64,000 bases of DNA from Micromonospora sp. NBC_00421. GTDB taxonomy: Bacteria > Actinomycetota > Actinomycetes > Mycobacteriales > Micromonosporaceae. Made by a program: the position numbers and the translations under genes. The stretch lies in NCBI RefSeq assembly GCF_036017915.1, contig NZ_CP107929.1, positions 5,996,001-6,060,000 of the forward strand, read 5' to 3'. Positions 21,180-29,664 of this stretch are shown piece after piece (the first letter of the stretch is position 1; every line of letters begins with the position of its first letter). Under the pieces are notes generated by a model that did not search any database, was not told the DNA's origin, and was given only the letters and a program-made list of their open reading frames with translations.

Positions 21180-23618
21180 GTGCGGAGGGATGATCCCGCG
21201 CCACACCCGACGGCCGGGGGGCGGCGTCTGGTGGCCCGTGACCCCGGGGCCATCGGCGATGTGAGCTGGGTCGAACTCTTCGTCGATCTGCTCTTCGTGT
21301 TCGCGTTCCTGGCCGTCACCACGCTGATGGGCGAGCACTTCAGCCCTCTCGGGCTGGTCCAGGGCGTGCTCGTGATCCTGCTCATCTGGCACTGCTGGAC
21401 GCCGTGTGTCTGGCTCGGCAACGTGGTGCACCTCGACCGGGGGGTCATGCCCCCGATCATGCTCGGCATCGCCGCCGCCCTGCTGGTGATCGGGGTCGCG
21501 ATACCCGAGGCGTTCACCGACCGGCAGGGCGGGCTGCCCGGCCCGCTGGTGCTGATCTGTGGGTATCTGCTGATCCGGGCGACCGCCATGGTCATCCTCA
21601 CGTTCGTCCGTCACCGGGGCGAGGGTGGACGGCGGTCGGCGGTCGCCGCATGGTTGATCTTCATCGCCGGCGGGCTGGTGCTGCTCGCCTCCGCCCTGGT
21701 GCCGCCCCTGCTGCCGGCGACCGTCGATGCCGCACTGGTGCAGGTGGCGCTGTTCGCGTGCGCTCTCCTGATCGACTCTCTCATCCTCGTGGTGGCCAGC
21801 AGGGGCGGCTGGCGGGTCGTCTCGCCGTGGCATCTGGCCGAACGGCACGCCCTGATCGTGCTCATCGCGCTCGGCGAGACGATCATCTCGATCGGTGCCA
21901 GCGAAGGGCTCGGGGTGGACCGCCCGGTGACCCCCCAGTTGGCCGCCGGGGCCGTGCTGGGCATCATCGTGGTCTTCGCGCTGTGGTGGAGCTACTTCGA
22001 CCTGGCCAAGGTGATCATCGAACGTGCGCTGCACGCCAGCGCCGGGAAGGACCGCACCAGGGTCGGGCGCGACGTCTACAGCGGGCTGCACCTGCCCATG
22101 ATCGGCGGGTTGATCTTCTTCGCGCTGGGACTGAAGCATCTCAACACGCACGCCACCCCGGAGAGCGCGCACCCGTGGCCCTCAGCCGGCACCACCATCC
22201 TGTACGGCGGCGTGCTGCTCTATCTGGGAGCGCTCGTCGCGGTGGAGTGGCGGGCGGTCCGGCTGCTGGGCCGGGGTCCGCTGACGGGGGTGGGGCTGCT
22301 GCTGGCGCTACTGACGGTGGTCGGTCGGATCTCCGAGGTGCAGGCCCTGGTGGTGCTGGTCGTCGCCACCTGCGCGATGGTGGTGCTGGACAACACCGCC
22401 TTCCGGCAGCGGCACCGGCAACTCCACGAGTCGGTCGAGTCGGACAAGATCCCCGTCGGGGCGGTCGACCCCCGGGGACTCTTCGTCGACCTCGTGTTCG
22501 TGTACGCCTTCATCGAGGTCACCGCGGTGATGAACCGCTTCCCGACCCTGCTCGGGCTCGCCCAGGGCATGATCCTGCTGGCCCTGCTCTGGTGGGCCTG
22601 GACGTCGTACACCTGGCTCGCCAACGCGGTCCGGCACGACAGCACGGTGGTGCGACTGAGCACGGCAGGCATCATGACGGCGGTGCTGCTGATCGGGCTG
22701 GCGATCCCGCAGGCCTTCGAACCCCTGCCCGGCAGCCTGCCCGGCCCGCTGCTGGTCATCGGGTGTTACATCGCCATCCAGCTCATGCAGGCGTTGATCT
22801 TCCGGCAGATCGTCCGGGAGAACGCCGAGCTGCAGGGCACCCGCAACCGGTTCGGCGCCACGGGGGCGACCATCGTCATCCTGCTGGCGATCGCCGTCGT
22901 CGAGTTGACCGCCCCCGACACGGTGACCCGGCACCCCGCCATGACGCTGCTCTGGGTGGCCGCGCTGCTCGTGCAGTACGTCGCCGGTTACCGGGCCGGT
23001 GGGCGGCTGTGGCGGATCAGGCTGGTCCGGCACTGGGCCGACCGGCACGCCCTGGTCATCCTGATCGCCTTCGGCGAAGCGGTCCTCTCCGTCGGCGTCG
23101 CCATCGACGAGGAACCGATCGCCGCCCCTACCCTGGTCGTCGTCGTCGCGTCCGTCGTCGCCCTCGGCACCATCTGGTGGAGCTACTTCACCGGCATCGA
23201 CGCTGCCCGGATCACGCTCGCGGCCTACGAGGGGGACCGTCAGGTCCGCGCCGCGCGGGACGCGTACACCTATCTGCACCTGCCGATGGTGGCCGGCATC
23301 GTCCTGGTGGCCTACGGCCTGCACCAGACCCTTGCCGCGTCCCAGGACCGCGACAGTGCCCTGCTGGGCCACTACACGCTGTTCCTCGGCGTGGCGTTGT
23401 ACCTGCTCGGCAACCAGATGTTCTGGCTGCGGATCTTCCGGACCGTCAGCCGTCACCGGCTCATCGGCGCCGGCGTGGTGACCGTCCTGGCGCCGGTGAC
23501 CGTCGCGCTGCCCTCCGTCGTCTCACTGGTGCTGCTGACCGTCATCGGCGTCGTCTTCGCCGTCGTCGAGGCGGTGCAGGAGGGCGACCCGCGTACCCGG
23601 CGGCCGGCCCGGACGTGA
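21180..23618 (+). CDS. Tandem-duplicated LtrA (low temperature requirement A) membrane protein
   Basis: 812 aa from a GTG with GAGG upstream. Two homologous halves (about 20-400 and 415-800) each show the LtrA layout: an opening DLLFVFAF or DLVFVYAF segment, W-rich W(T/W)SYTWLAN-type helices, GLAIPxAF, an RHALIV(L)IA(L/F)GE motif, and WWSYF. The two RHAL...GE signatures are ERHALIVLIALGE and DRHALVILIAFGE. There are about 20 membrane helices in all. LtrA was named from Listeria cold sensitivity; its biochemical function is unknown. Single-domain LtrA proteins are about 380-400 aa, so this is a fusion or internal duplication. Confidence 0.88.
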   Translation: MRRDDPAPHPTAGGRRLVARDPGAIGDVSWVELFVDLLFVFAFLAVTTLMGEHFSPLGLVQGVLVILLIWHCWTPCVWLGNVVHLDRGVMPPIMLGIAAALLVIGVAIPEAFTDRQGGLPGPLVLICGYLLIRATAMVILTFVRHRGEGGRRSAVAAWLIFIAGGLVLLASALVPPLLPATVDAALVQVALFACALLIDSLILVVASRGGWRVVSPWHLAERHALIVLIALGETIISIGASEGLGVDRPVTPQLAAGAVLGIIVVFALWWSYFDLAKVIIERALHASAGKDRTRVGRDVYSGLHLPMIGGLIFFALGLKHLNTHATPESAHPWPSAGTTILYGGVLLYLGALVAVEWRAVRLLGRGPLTGVGLLLALLTVVGRISEVQALVVLVVATCAMVVLDNTAFRQRHRQLHESVESDKIPVGAVDPRGLFVDLVFVYAFIEVTAVMNRFPTLLGLAQGMILLALLWWAWTSYTWLANAVRHDSTVVRLSTAGIMTAVLLIGLAIPQAFEPLPGSLPGPLLVIGCYIAIQLMQALIFRQIVRENAELQGTRNRFGATGATIVILLAIAVVELTAPDTVTRHPAMTLLWVAALLVQYVAGYRAGGRLWRIRLVRHWADRHALVILIAFGEAVLSVGVAIDEEPIAAPTLVVVVASVVALGTIWWSYFTGIDAARITLAAYEGDRQVRAARDAYTYLHLPMVAGIVLVAYGLHQTLAASQDRDSALLGHYTLFLGVALYLLGNQMFWLRIFRTVSRHRLIGAGVVTVLAPVTVALPSVVSLVLLTVIGVVFAVVEAVQEGDPRTRRPART

Positions 23619-23650
23619 CCCCGGGGTCCACCGGGCCCGTCGGTGCGCTC

Positions 23651-24871
23651 TCAGCCCACGGTGCAGGGGATGCCGTTGAGCACGAAGCTGGCCGGCGGCG
23701 CGTTGCTGGCGGTCCATCTTCCCTGGATGCCGAAGCTCGCGGAGCCGTTCGCCGCGAGGACGCGGTTCCAGTCGACGTTGCGGGCCGTCACCGTGGCGTC
23801 GCTCTGGCTGGTCGTGGCGTTCCAGGCGGAGGTGATCTGCTGGTCGCCCCGGAAGCTGAAGGTGAGCGTCCAGCCGTCGACCGGAGCGGTCGCGGTGTTC
23901 TGGACCGTCACGGCGGTGACGAACCCGCCCTGCCACTCGGACTGGTTCTGGTAGGTCACCCGGCAGGTGGACGGCGGCGGGGTGGTCGGCGGGGTGGGCG
24001 TCGTCGGCGCGGTGACCGTGTTGGAGGCGATCGACACGTTGCCCACCGCGTCGCGGGCCCGCACGTAGAAAAGGTTGCGCAGCGGCGTCGACAGCGCGAG
24101 GGCGACGGTGTACGTCGTCGCCGGCACCGTGGCGACCAGGACCGAGGTGTACCAGCCGTCGAAGCGGTAGACGTTGTAGCCGCTCACCCCGACGTCGTCC
24201 GTCGACGGTGACCAGGAGAGCGTGGCGGTGGAGTCGGTCACGTCGCCCAGGGTCAGGTTCTGCGGAGCGCTCGGTGGGGTGGTGTCCGGTCCGGTGTCGG
24301 TCACCGGGGTCACCACGGTCACCGTGTCCGACGAGGCGGAGCGGTGGCCGACGACGTCCCGGGCGGAGACCCGGAACGAGTACTGCCGGCCCGCGCGGAG
24401 GTAGTTGCTGATCGTGGTGGTGGTGACGTTCCCGACGCTGGCCGCGACGACGACGTCGTCGAAGGCCATGTAGTAGGTGATGTCGTAGCCCGCGATGGCG
24501 CAGCAGCCGGGCGTCGCGGCCGTCCAGGTGAGGGTGACCGACCCCGCCCGGACCTGGCTGGCGGTGACGTTCGTGGGCGCGCTCGGCGGGAAGGGCGAGG
24601 TGTCCGGCGTGCTGGGCGGCGTCGTGGGTGCCGGGGTCGGCGTGGACGGGGGTGTCGTAGCCGCTCCCGGGAGGGAATCCGCCGCACCGGCGGGCATGGG
24701 GGCGACCTCGGGGTGGCTGCCGGCGACCGGCCCGGCGGGCGTCGCGGTGCCGGCACCGGCGGCCGGTACGGCGATCAGCCCGACGCCGAGCATCGCGATC
24801 GACGAGACGACGGCGGCCAGCAGGCCGGGCCGCACGCGGCGGCGCAGGGAGGACGAGCGCATGCCTGCCAT
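23651..24871 (-). CDS. Secreted non-catalytic FN3-FN3-CBM2 protein
   Basis: 406 aa. The signal peptide covers 1-40 (VPAAGAGTATP). A Pro/Thr-rich stretch (about 60-95) is followed by two fibronectin type III domains (about 97-190 and 198-290) and a CBM2 (about 305-406) with CRVTYQNQSEW and IPCTVG end cysteines. No enzymatic domain or catalytic motif is visible. The first FN3 has an unusual CC pair (TPGCCAIAGYD). A second ATG at 24862 is an equally possible start. It may act as a cellulose-surface adhesin or a helper for secreted enzymes. The stop lies 33 bp from that of the convergent LtrA gene. Confidence 0.85.
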   Translation of the reverse strand: MAGMRSSSLRRRVRPGLLAAVVSSIAMLGVGLIAVPAAGAGTATPAGPVAGSHPEVAPMPAGAADSLPGAATTPPSTPTPAPTTPPSTPDTSPFPPSAPTNVTASQVRAGSVTLTWTAATPGCCAIAGYDITYYMAFDDVVVAASVGNVTTTTISNYLRAGRQYSFRVSARDVVGHRSASSDTVTVVTPVTDTGPDTTPPSAPQNLTLGDVTDSTATLSWSPSTDDVGVSGYNVYRFDGWYTSVLVATVPATTYTVALALSTPLRNLFYVRARDAVGNVSIASNTVTAPTTPTPPTTPPPSTCRVTYQNQSEWQGGFVTAVTVQNTATAPVDGWTLTFSFRGDQQITSAWNATTSQSDATVTARNVDWNRVLAANGSASFGIQGRWTASNAPPASFVLNGIPCTVG

Positions 24872-24952
24872 GGGTCAACGGTGCGACAGCACATCGACGC
24901 TTGTCAACAAACTGCACCAGCCGGTGGGTTGGCCCGGGCACCAACTGCGGCG

Positions 24953-26806
24953 TCAGCGCCGCCGGGTCGGAAACGCCGGCAGGTCGGTGTTCCGGGGCAC
25001 GGCGTCGTGGTGCTGCTGCGCGACGAGGGTGGCGGTGATCTGGTGGGGCGGCACCGGACGGCCGAAGTGCCAGCCCTGCCCGTTGTCGCAGCCGGTCGCG
25101 GTCAGCTGGTGGGCCTGCTGGGCGGTTTCGATGCCCTCGGCGGTCACGACGAGGCCGAGCTTGTGCCCGAGCGACACGACGGTGCTGAGGAAGTCGTCAT
25201 CCGCGCCGGGGCGGCGGGCCCCCGGTCGTCGGGTCGGTTGCGTCGACGGACGGGTCAGGCTGGCGTCGAGTTTCAGACCGTGCAGGGGGAGGGAACGGAG
25301 GTTGGCCAGGTTGGCATAGCCGATGCCGAAGTCGTCGATGACGATCCGGACGCCGAGTGTCATCAGCGCGGCGAGGGTCTGTGTCACCGGGTCGGTCAGG
25401 TCGATCACGGCCTGTTCGGTGACTTCCAGGTGGAGCAGGTGCGGTGGCAGGCCGGTCCGGTCGAGGATCTGTGCCACCGCCCCGGCCAGGCCGTTCTGGT
25501 GGAGTTGGCGTACCGAGACGTTCACGCTCACGTACAGGCCGGGTTGGATCCGTTGCCAACGGCTGGCCTGCCGGCACGCCTGTTCCAGCAGTTGGCGGCC
25601 GAGCGGCACCACGAGGCCGGTGCGTTCGGCGAGGTCGATGAACCGGCCGGCGGTCAGCAGGCCGAGTTGGGGATGCCGCCAGCGGGCCAGGGCTTCCACC
25701 CCGGCCAACTGCCCGGACCGGAGCGCGGCGATGGGCTGGTAGGCGGCGGTGAACTCGCCCCGGCGCAGCGCCGCCGGCATGGCCGCCGACAGCCGGTACC
25801 GGGTGGCGTCGGCGTTGCTGCGGTCCTGGTCGAACTGGCGCAGGGTGGCCTTCCCGTCCGCCTTGGCCCAGTGCAGCGCGATCTCGCTGGCGCGCATCAG
25901 GGTCGCGGCGCCACCGTCGGCGACGGTGCCCTCGGCCACTCCCGCGCTCGCCGTCAACGGCACCTCGGTGCCGTTGACGCGGAACGGGGTGGCGAGCGCG
26001 GCGAGCGCCTGATCGGCGATCTTGGTGGTGTCCTCGGCGCAGGTGGTGTCCCGGACCAGGATCGCGAACCGGTCGCTGTCCAGCCGCGCCACCAGGTCGA
26101 TCCGCCGGTCGGTGAGCGCGTCGAGCCGGTCGGCGATCTCGCGGAGCAACAGGTCACCCACCTGATGCCCGAGTACGTCGTTGACCGCCGCGAAGTCGTC
26201 GACGTCGAGGCAGCAGACCCCGACCCGGCCGATCGGCACCTCGTCGGCGGACAGCCGTCCCAACTGCTCGGTGAACAGGGTCAGGTTCGGCAGTCCGGTC
26301 AACTGGTCGTGGGTGGCGAAGCGACGGAACCTGGCCTCGCTGACCCGTAGCGCCTCCTCGGCCCGGGTGCGGGCGGCCAGCGCGGCCAGCCGGACGGTGT
26401 CCTGGGCGCGCAGGCTGCGATCGTGTGCGGCCGCCGCGAAGCCCGCCGCGAGTTCCGCCAGCAGGCCGTTCAGCCGGGCGGTACGGGTGGGGTCGGCGGC
26501 GATGCCCAGGTCGCCGGGCAACCGCGAGCCGATGACCGCGATCGTCCCACCGAGCGCCTCCGGCGCCCCGAAGCCAGCCGCCACCAGATCGGCGCCGATC
26601 CGTTGCCCGTCGCCGGGTTCGCCCGGTGCGGCGAGGATCGCGGCGACCACGCGGTCCGCCAGCCCGGCCACGATGCGGTGCCGCTGCTCGGCGCTGATCG
26701 GCACGTAGTGGGCCCGGTGCAGGGCCGTGGCCCATGCCGTGACGAACTCCTCGACGCCCGGACCGCTCCGGTCGTCGACCCCGTCGGCATCGGGCCGGTC
26801 ACTCAC
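24953..26806 (-). CDS. Degenerate GGDEF plus EAL domain protein (probable c-di-GMP phosphodiesterase)
   Basis: 617 aa from a GTG whose first bases overlap the methyltransferase stop (GTGA). The N-terminal 150 residues are a helical sensor-like region with no known fold. The GGDEF domain (about 160-330) has LDSDRF at 242-247 instead of GGDEF, so cyclase activity is unlikely. The EAL domain (about 345-600) keeps EAL at 371-373, NVSVRQ, EVTEQ, DDFGIGYANL and TAEGIET, so hydrolysis of c-di-GMP is plausible. A Pro/Arg-rich insertion (TRPSTQPTRRPGARRP) interrupts the region after KLDASL. A longer in-frame start at 26896 would overlap the methyltransferase by 94 bp and is not preferred. Confidence 0.9.
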   Translation of the reverse strand: MSDRPDADGVDDRSGPGVEEFVTAWATALHRAHYVPISAEQRHRIVAGLADRVVAAILAAPGEPGDGQRIGADLVAAGFGAPEALGGTIAVIGSRLPGDLGIAADPTRTARLNGLLAELAAGFAAAAHDRSLRAQDTVRLAALAARTRAEEALRVSEARFRRFATHDQLTGLPNLTLFTEQLGRLSADEVPIGRVGVCCLDVDDFAAVNDVLGHQVGDLLLREIADRLDALTDRRIDLVARLDSDRFAILVRDTTCAEDTTKIADQALAALATPFRVNGTEVPLTASAGVAEGTVADGGAATLMRASEIALHWAKADGKATLRQFDQDRSNADATRYRLSAAMPAALRRGEFTAAYQPIAALRSGQLAGVEALARWRHPQLGLLTAGRFIDLAERTGLVVPLGRQLLEQACRQASRWQRIQPGLYVSVNVSVRQLHQNGLAGAVAQILDRTGLPPHLLHLEVTEQAVIDLTDPVTQTLAALMTLGVRIVIDDFGIGYANLANLRSLPLHGLKLDASLTRPSTQPTRRPGARRPGADDDFLSTVVSLGHKLGLVVTAEGIETAQQAHQLTATGCDNGQGWHFGRPVPPHQITATLVAQQHHDAVPRNTDLPAFPTRRR

Positions 26807-27609
26807 CTGCGGCGTCCGACTCCGACATAGAAACTCATCCGCTCCGGGTGCTCCCCGACCTCGGCCGGTGACTCGGGACGCCACAGCGGTGACCACACCA
26901 CACCGGGGTCCACCAGGTCGAGACCGGCGAAGAAGTCCTCCACCTGAGCGCGGGTGCGGGCGGTGACCGGCGTGTTCGTCCGGCCACTGAGCCGGGCGCC
27001 CTCGCCCATCTCGTCCGGCCGACTGTCGGTGGTGACGTGGCTGATCGCCACGCAGCTACCCGGGGCCAGCGCCGTCCACAACCGCCTGATCAGCCCGTAC
27101 GGGTCGTCGTGGTCGGGAACCGCGTGCACGACCGAGACGAGCAGCAGCCCGACCGGCTGGTCGAGATCCAGCAGCCGACGGGTCTCCGGGTGGTCCAGGA
27201 TGACCTCCGGATGACGCAGGTCCTCGAGTAGCGCGACCGCGTTCGGCTGGTCGGCGAGGATGTGCGTGCTGTGCGTCACCGCCACCGGATCGATGTCCAC
27301 ATAGACCACCCGGGTGTCTGGATCCACCTGCTGGGCGATCTCGTGCACATTGCCCACCGTCGGAATACCGGACCCGATGTCCAGGAACTGCCGGATCCCC
27401 TCGTCGAGCATGAACCGCACCGCCCGGTGCAGGAACTCACGGTTCGCCCGCGCGACCAGGCGGAGATCCGGCACCGCCGCCAGCGCCTGCCGGGCGAACT
27501 CCCGGTCGACCTCGAAGTTGTGCGACCCCCCGAGCCAGTAGTCGTAGGCTCGCGCCACGCTCGGCCGGCTGAGATCAACATCTGCTGGCGCCCACTCCGG
27601 CCGTTCCAT
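26803..27609 (-). CDS. DUF574-family SAM-dependent methyltransferase
   Basis: 268 aa. VDLSRPSVARAYDYWLGGSHNFEVDR at the N-terminus is the hallmark of the actinobacterial DUF574/Methyltransf_19 family, followed by FLDIGSGIPTVGNVHEIAQ (SAM-binding loop), VVYVDIDPVA and PVGLLLVSVVHAVPD. The substrate is unknown. GGGAAGG lies before the ATG. Overlap with the EAL gene couples the two. A paralogue is at 36859-37749. Confidence 0.88.
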   Translation of the reverse strand: MERPEWAPADVDLSRPSVARAYDYWLGGSHNFEVDREFARQALAAVPDLRLVARANREFLHRAVRFMLDEGIRQFLDIGSGIPTVGNVHEIAQQVDPDTRVVYVDIDPVAVTHSTHILADQPNAVALLEDLRHPEVILDHPETRRLLDLDQPVGLLLVSVVHAVPDHDDPYGLIRRLWTALAPGSCVAISHVTTDSRPDEMGEGARLSGRTNTPVTARTRAQVEDFFAGLDLVDPGVVWSPLWRPESPAEVGEHPERMSFYVGVGRRR

Positions 27610-27650
27610 CGCTGCCCTTCCCCACCACCACAGGTGACGTGACCGCCGCC

Positions 27651-27656
27651 ACTATA
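27651..27656 (-). promoter_or_regulatory. Candidate -10 element of the methyltransferase/EAL operon
   Basis: TATAGT on the minus strand in the only AT-rich patch upstream, about 42 nt from the ATG. No convincing -35 is present. Confidence 0.3.
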
Positions 27657-27689
27657 AACGGAACTCTCCCCTGCCGCACCGCACCGAGA

Positions 27690-28025
27690 TCAGGACGCCC
27701 GCCCCGCAGGTCCACTGACGCCGCCGCCGTCCGTCCACACGGTACAGACAACGGGGCTCTCCTGCTCCGGAGCGGCGGCCGGCAGCCGCGGTCCGGCCAC
27801 CGCGGCCTTCCTTTGCGCCCGCCAGGTACGTGTCCACCGGTCGGCCCGTGCCGACCACGTCTCGGCGACCGCCTCGACCAGGCCGTCCTTGTCGCCGAAG
27901 AGGCGGTAGATCGTGGGCGCCCGGACCCGCGCCCGCTCCGCGACGCCCCGGGTCGTGACTGCCCGGGCGCCGCCCCAGGTGACCAGCCGCCGCCGGTCGA
28001 TGCCACGTCCGGTATCCGAATCCAT
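27690..28025 (-). pseudogene. Truncated TetR-family regulator fragment
   Basis: 111 aa from an ATG at 28025. [29 protein letters not shown] is a recognisable TetR recognition helix and following helix. The usual first helix is shortened, and after about 25 further residues the sequence becomes low-complexity Ala/Pro/Gly and ends, so the ligand-binding domain (normally about 120 aa) is missing. It is best read as a gene remnant. A minimal HTH protein cannot be excluded. Confidence 0.5.
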
Positions 28026-28191
28026 GCTCACGCTCCTTGCCCGGTCGACGAGTCGTGCGCTGGCAGTGATGCGCTCTGCTCCATCCCCGCAGTCAAGACG
28101 CACGGACGTCGCGGTGGCGTATGCGTTCGAAAGTGACGACGGTCACAGAAAAGTGGGATCCGGCCCGGATCGCCCCGTCGTCTTACCGGGT

Positions 28192-28761
28192 GTGAGAACC
28201 GACCTGGACGCGGCCGACGAGGGTGAACTCGTGCGGCGCGTCGCCCGTGGTGAACGACGGGCGTTCGACGAGCTCTACCGGCGTACCGCGCCGTGGTTGG
28301 AGGTGCGGCTGCGTCGGCGCTGCGCCGACCCCGACGTGGTCGCCGAGGTGCTCCAGGACACCTACCTGACGGTCTGGCGGGCGGCGGGCAGCTTCGCGGG
28401 CACCTCGGCCAGGGGCGGCGGCGGGGCACCGGGAAGTGCCGTGGGCTGGCTGTGGACCATCGCCGCCCACCGTCTGGTCGATGCGTTCCGCCACCGGGCG
28501 CGGAAGGGTCGGGTGCCGCAGGTGCAGCTGATGCCGAGCACGGCCCCCGCCGCCGAGGACGAGGTGATGGCCGCCCGGATCGGCCAGGAACTGGAGCAGG
28601 CCCTGCTCGTCCTGCCGCCCGGGGTCCGGGCCGCCCTGCGGGCCACGGTCCTCGACGGGCTCTCCACCCGCGAAGCCTCGGTGCTGCTCGGCATACCGGA
28701 GAACACCGTGAAGTCCCGCGTCCGCCGTGCCCGGATCGCCCTACGGGAGGCGCTGTCATGA
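28192..28761 (+). CDS. ECF-type RNA polymerase sigma factor
   Basis: 189 aa from a GTG, chosen because the sigma fold begins directly (TDLDAADEGELVRRVARGERRAFDELYRR). Region 2 includes VVAEVLQDTYLTVWRAAGSF and WLWTIAAHRLVDAFRHRAR; region 4 includes LDGLSTREASVLLGIPENTVKSRVRRARIALREAL. No strong RBS is seen, so the start is uncertain. The ATG of the anti-sigma gene overlaps its stop (ATGA). The operon order implies it controls the downstream ABC system. Confidence 0.9.
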   Translation: MRTDLDAADEGELVRRVARGERRAFDELYRRTAPWLEVRLRRRCADPDVVAEVLQDTYLTVWRAAGSFAGTSARGGGGAPGSAVGWLWTIAAHRLVDAFRHRARKGRVPQVQLMPSTAPAAEDEVMAARIGQELEQALLVLPPGVRAALRATVLDGLSTREASVLLGIPENTVKSRVRRARIALREALS

Positions 28762-29561
28762 CTACCCATCCCAGTCTGACCCAGATCGACCGCTATGCCG
28801 CCGGGGATCCGGGCCTCGACGAGCCCGGCGTCTGGGCGATCGAGGTGCACCTCGAGGACTGCGCCGACTGTCGCGCCCGCCTGGCCGGCAGCACCACCGT
28901 GGAGAGCCGCGCGGTGATCGATCGGGTCGCGATGGTGCTGGACCGCGAGCTCGCGGCCACGCCGACGCCCACCGGCCGGAGCCGGCCCTGGTCGGTGCTG
29001 CGCCACCGCTGGTTCGTCGGCACGCTGCTGCCGTGGCTGGCGATGACCGCCACGGTGCTCGCGTGTGCTGCTCTGCTCGGCGCGCTGTGGGTCGGGGTTC
29101 CCTCGCTGGTGCTGCTTGTCGCACCACTCGCTCCGTTGCCCGGTGTGGCCGTCGCCTGGCATCGTCGGGCCGACCCGGCCTGGGAGTTGATCGCCGCTAC
29201 TCCCGCCGCCGGTCTGACGATGCTGCTGCGGCGTACGGCTGCGGTGCTGGCGTTCGTCATTCCCGCGCTGGCTCTGGTCGGCGCCGGCACCGGGGTGTCG
29301 CTGGCCCTGATGCTGCTGCCCTGCCTGGCGTTCACCGCCGCCACGCTGCTGCTGGGAACCCTCGTCGGGGTGCGCCGCGCCGCAATCGGGGTGATCACGG
29401 TCTGGACGCTCGCGGTGATCGCCCCCAGCCTCGCCGCCGCCCGGATGCCGGTGCTGCTGTCGGCGGAGAGCGCCCGCAGCTGGGCGCTGGCCACGGTCCT
29501 CCTGACCGTCATGGCCCTGCTGCGGGTCAACGGAGCCCGGCGGCTTTCCCACCACGACTAG
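28758..29561 (+). CDS. Zinc-finger anti-sigma-like membrane protein
   Basis: 267 aa. The N-terminus has a zinc-binding anti-sigma motif: VHLEDCADCRARL (H-x3-C-x2-C). After about residue 75 come six or so hydrophobic segments. The size of the membrane part and its ABC-2-permease-like topology are larger than in a classical single-span anti-sigma. It probably holds the preceding sigma factor until a membrane signal is received. It is translationally coupled to the sigma gene. Confidence 0.85.
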   Translation: MTTHPSLTQIDRYAAGDPGLDEPGVWAIEVHLEDCADCRARLAGSTTVESRAVIDRVAMVLDRELAATPTPTGRSRPWSVLRHRWFVGTLLPWLAMTATVLACAALLGALWVGVPSLVLLVAPLAPLPGVAVAWHRRADPAWELIAATPAAGLTMLLRRTAAVLAFVIPALALVGAGTGVSLALMLLPCLAFTAATLLLGTLVGVRRAAIGVITVWTLAVIAPSLAAARMPVLLSAESARSWALATVLLTVMALLRVNGARRLSHHD

Positions 29562-29664
29562 CACCCGCACCGACGGGAGCCCGCGACCGGCTCCCGGACC
29601 CGAGATGCGGCCACCCACGCCGTGTCACCACGCTGCCCTGTGGCGACTACTGAAGGAGATGACG

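Larger units (their letters stand above)
27610..28191. other. Intergenic region with a TetR remnant
   Basis: 582 bp between the divergent methyltransferase and sigma-factor genes. It holds a minus-strand promoter-like -10 near 27651 and a decayed TetR reading frame (27690-28025). About 28130-28190 should contain the sigma-operon promoter, but no clear consensus is visible. Confidence 0.6.

Noticed and set aside
21404..24211. 935-codon plus-strand frame across LtrA and the FN3 gene
   Set aside because: Overlaps two well-supported genes and has antisense-like composition.
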